Both the position numbers and the translations under genes were made by a program. From an uncultured Eubacteriales bacterium (GTDB lineage: Bacteria > Bacillota > Clostridia > Christensenellales > QAND01), in the NCBI GenBank assembly GCA_900546685.1, contig UREB01000027.1, forward strand, positions 1 through 13,422: 13,422 bases of DNA. Direction: 5' to 3'. Positions 13,365 to 13,422 of the stretch are shown piece after piece; within the stretch, counting starts at the first letter, position 1, and every line of letters begins with the position of its first letter. Below the pieces are notes generated by a model. The model made no database searches. It was given only the letters and a program-made list of their open reading frames with translations, and was not told where the DNA came from.

Positions 13365-13422
13365 TTTTCTATCTTTGCACGCCGCTGCAATTGAAAAAAG
13401 CCGCCGTTCACGCTACACAGTA

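Noticed and set aside
13271..13422. Catabolite-repression (cre) site upstream of GH32
   Set aside because: No sequence close to the cre consensus was seen.
1..13422. Defence system, mobile element or biosynthetic cluster
   Set aside because: All sizeable genes are recognisable housekeeping, redox, transport, surface or sugar-use families, and no transposase, integrase, direct-repeat boundary or toxin-antitoxin pair was found.

Overview
This looks like an ordinary chromosomal stretch of a moderately GC-rich, anaerobic, Gram-positive (Clostridia-like) bacterium. The signs are strong AGGAGG-type ribosome binding sites, many compact intrinsic terminators, a tRNA gene with encoded CCA, an O2/NO-detoxifying flavodiiron protein, a BclA-like collagen-repeat protein of the kind found on Firmicutes spores, and a lipobox-type subtilase. 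The genus cannot be fixed from the sequence. I see no insertion sequence, phage gene, CRISPR array or defence island.

Layout, left to right. (1) Positions 1-671 hold the 3' end of a collagen-like repeat protein (Gly-X-Thr triplets built from a 60-bp tandem repeat) with a C-terminal beta-rich head. (2) Positions 742-1836 hold an archaeal-type ornithine cyclodeaminase-like protein (TIGR00300/ArgZ C-terminal family). It converges on a minus-strand pair, a MarR regulator and a prephenate dehydratase (3174 to 1877), joined by an ATGA stop/start overlap. (3) Divergent from marR are a flavodiiron protein (3409-4578) and, as a separate transcript behind a near-consensus promoter, a small flavoprotein with a four-cysteine motif (4712-5335). 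(4) A 901-residue S8 lipoprotein protease with a duplicated C-terminal module fills 5452-8157. (5) A minus-strand tRNA-Arg(CCG) with its own promoter and terminator sits at 8300-8376. (6) A PMCA-like calcium P-type ATPase occupies 8531-11185. (7) On the minus strand at the right are an aldo/keto reductase (11224-12084) and a short GH32 sucrose/fructan hydrolase (12185-13270).

Most genes seem to be single transcription units: nearly every gene end carries a hairpin terminator, several of them shared by convergent genes. The clearest functional links are MarR with PheA (translational coupling), the flavodiiron protein with the neighbouring flavoprotein (redox detoxification, inferred), and GH32 with the reductase (sugar use, inferred; no terminator lies between them, but the reductase also has its own promoter-like site).

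The points most worth checking are the repeat unit of the collagen gene, whose 20-residue length forces a periodic break in the Gly-X-Y phase; the divergent PheA, whose usual SHPQ and ESRP motifs are altered; the coupled regulator; the GTATAC dyads flanking the marR/flavodiiron intergenic region; the duplicated module of the protease; the reduced C-terminal domain of the GH32 enzyme; and a perfect dyad over the -35 of the reductase promoter.
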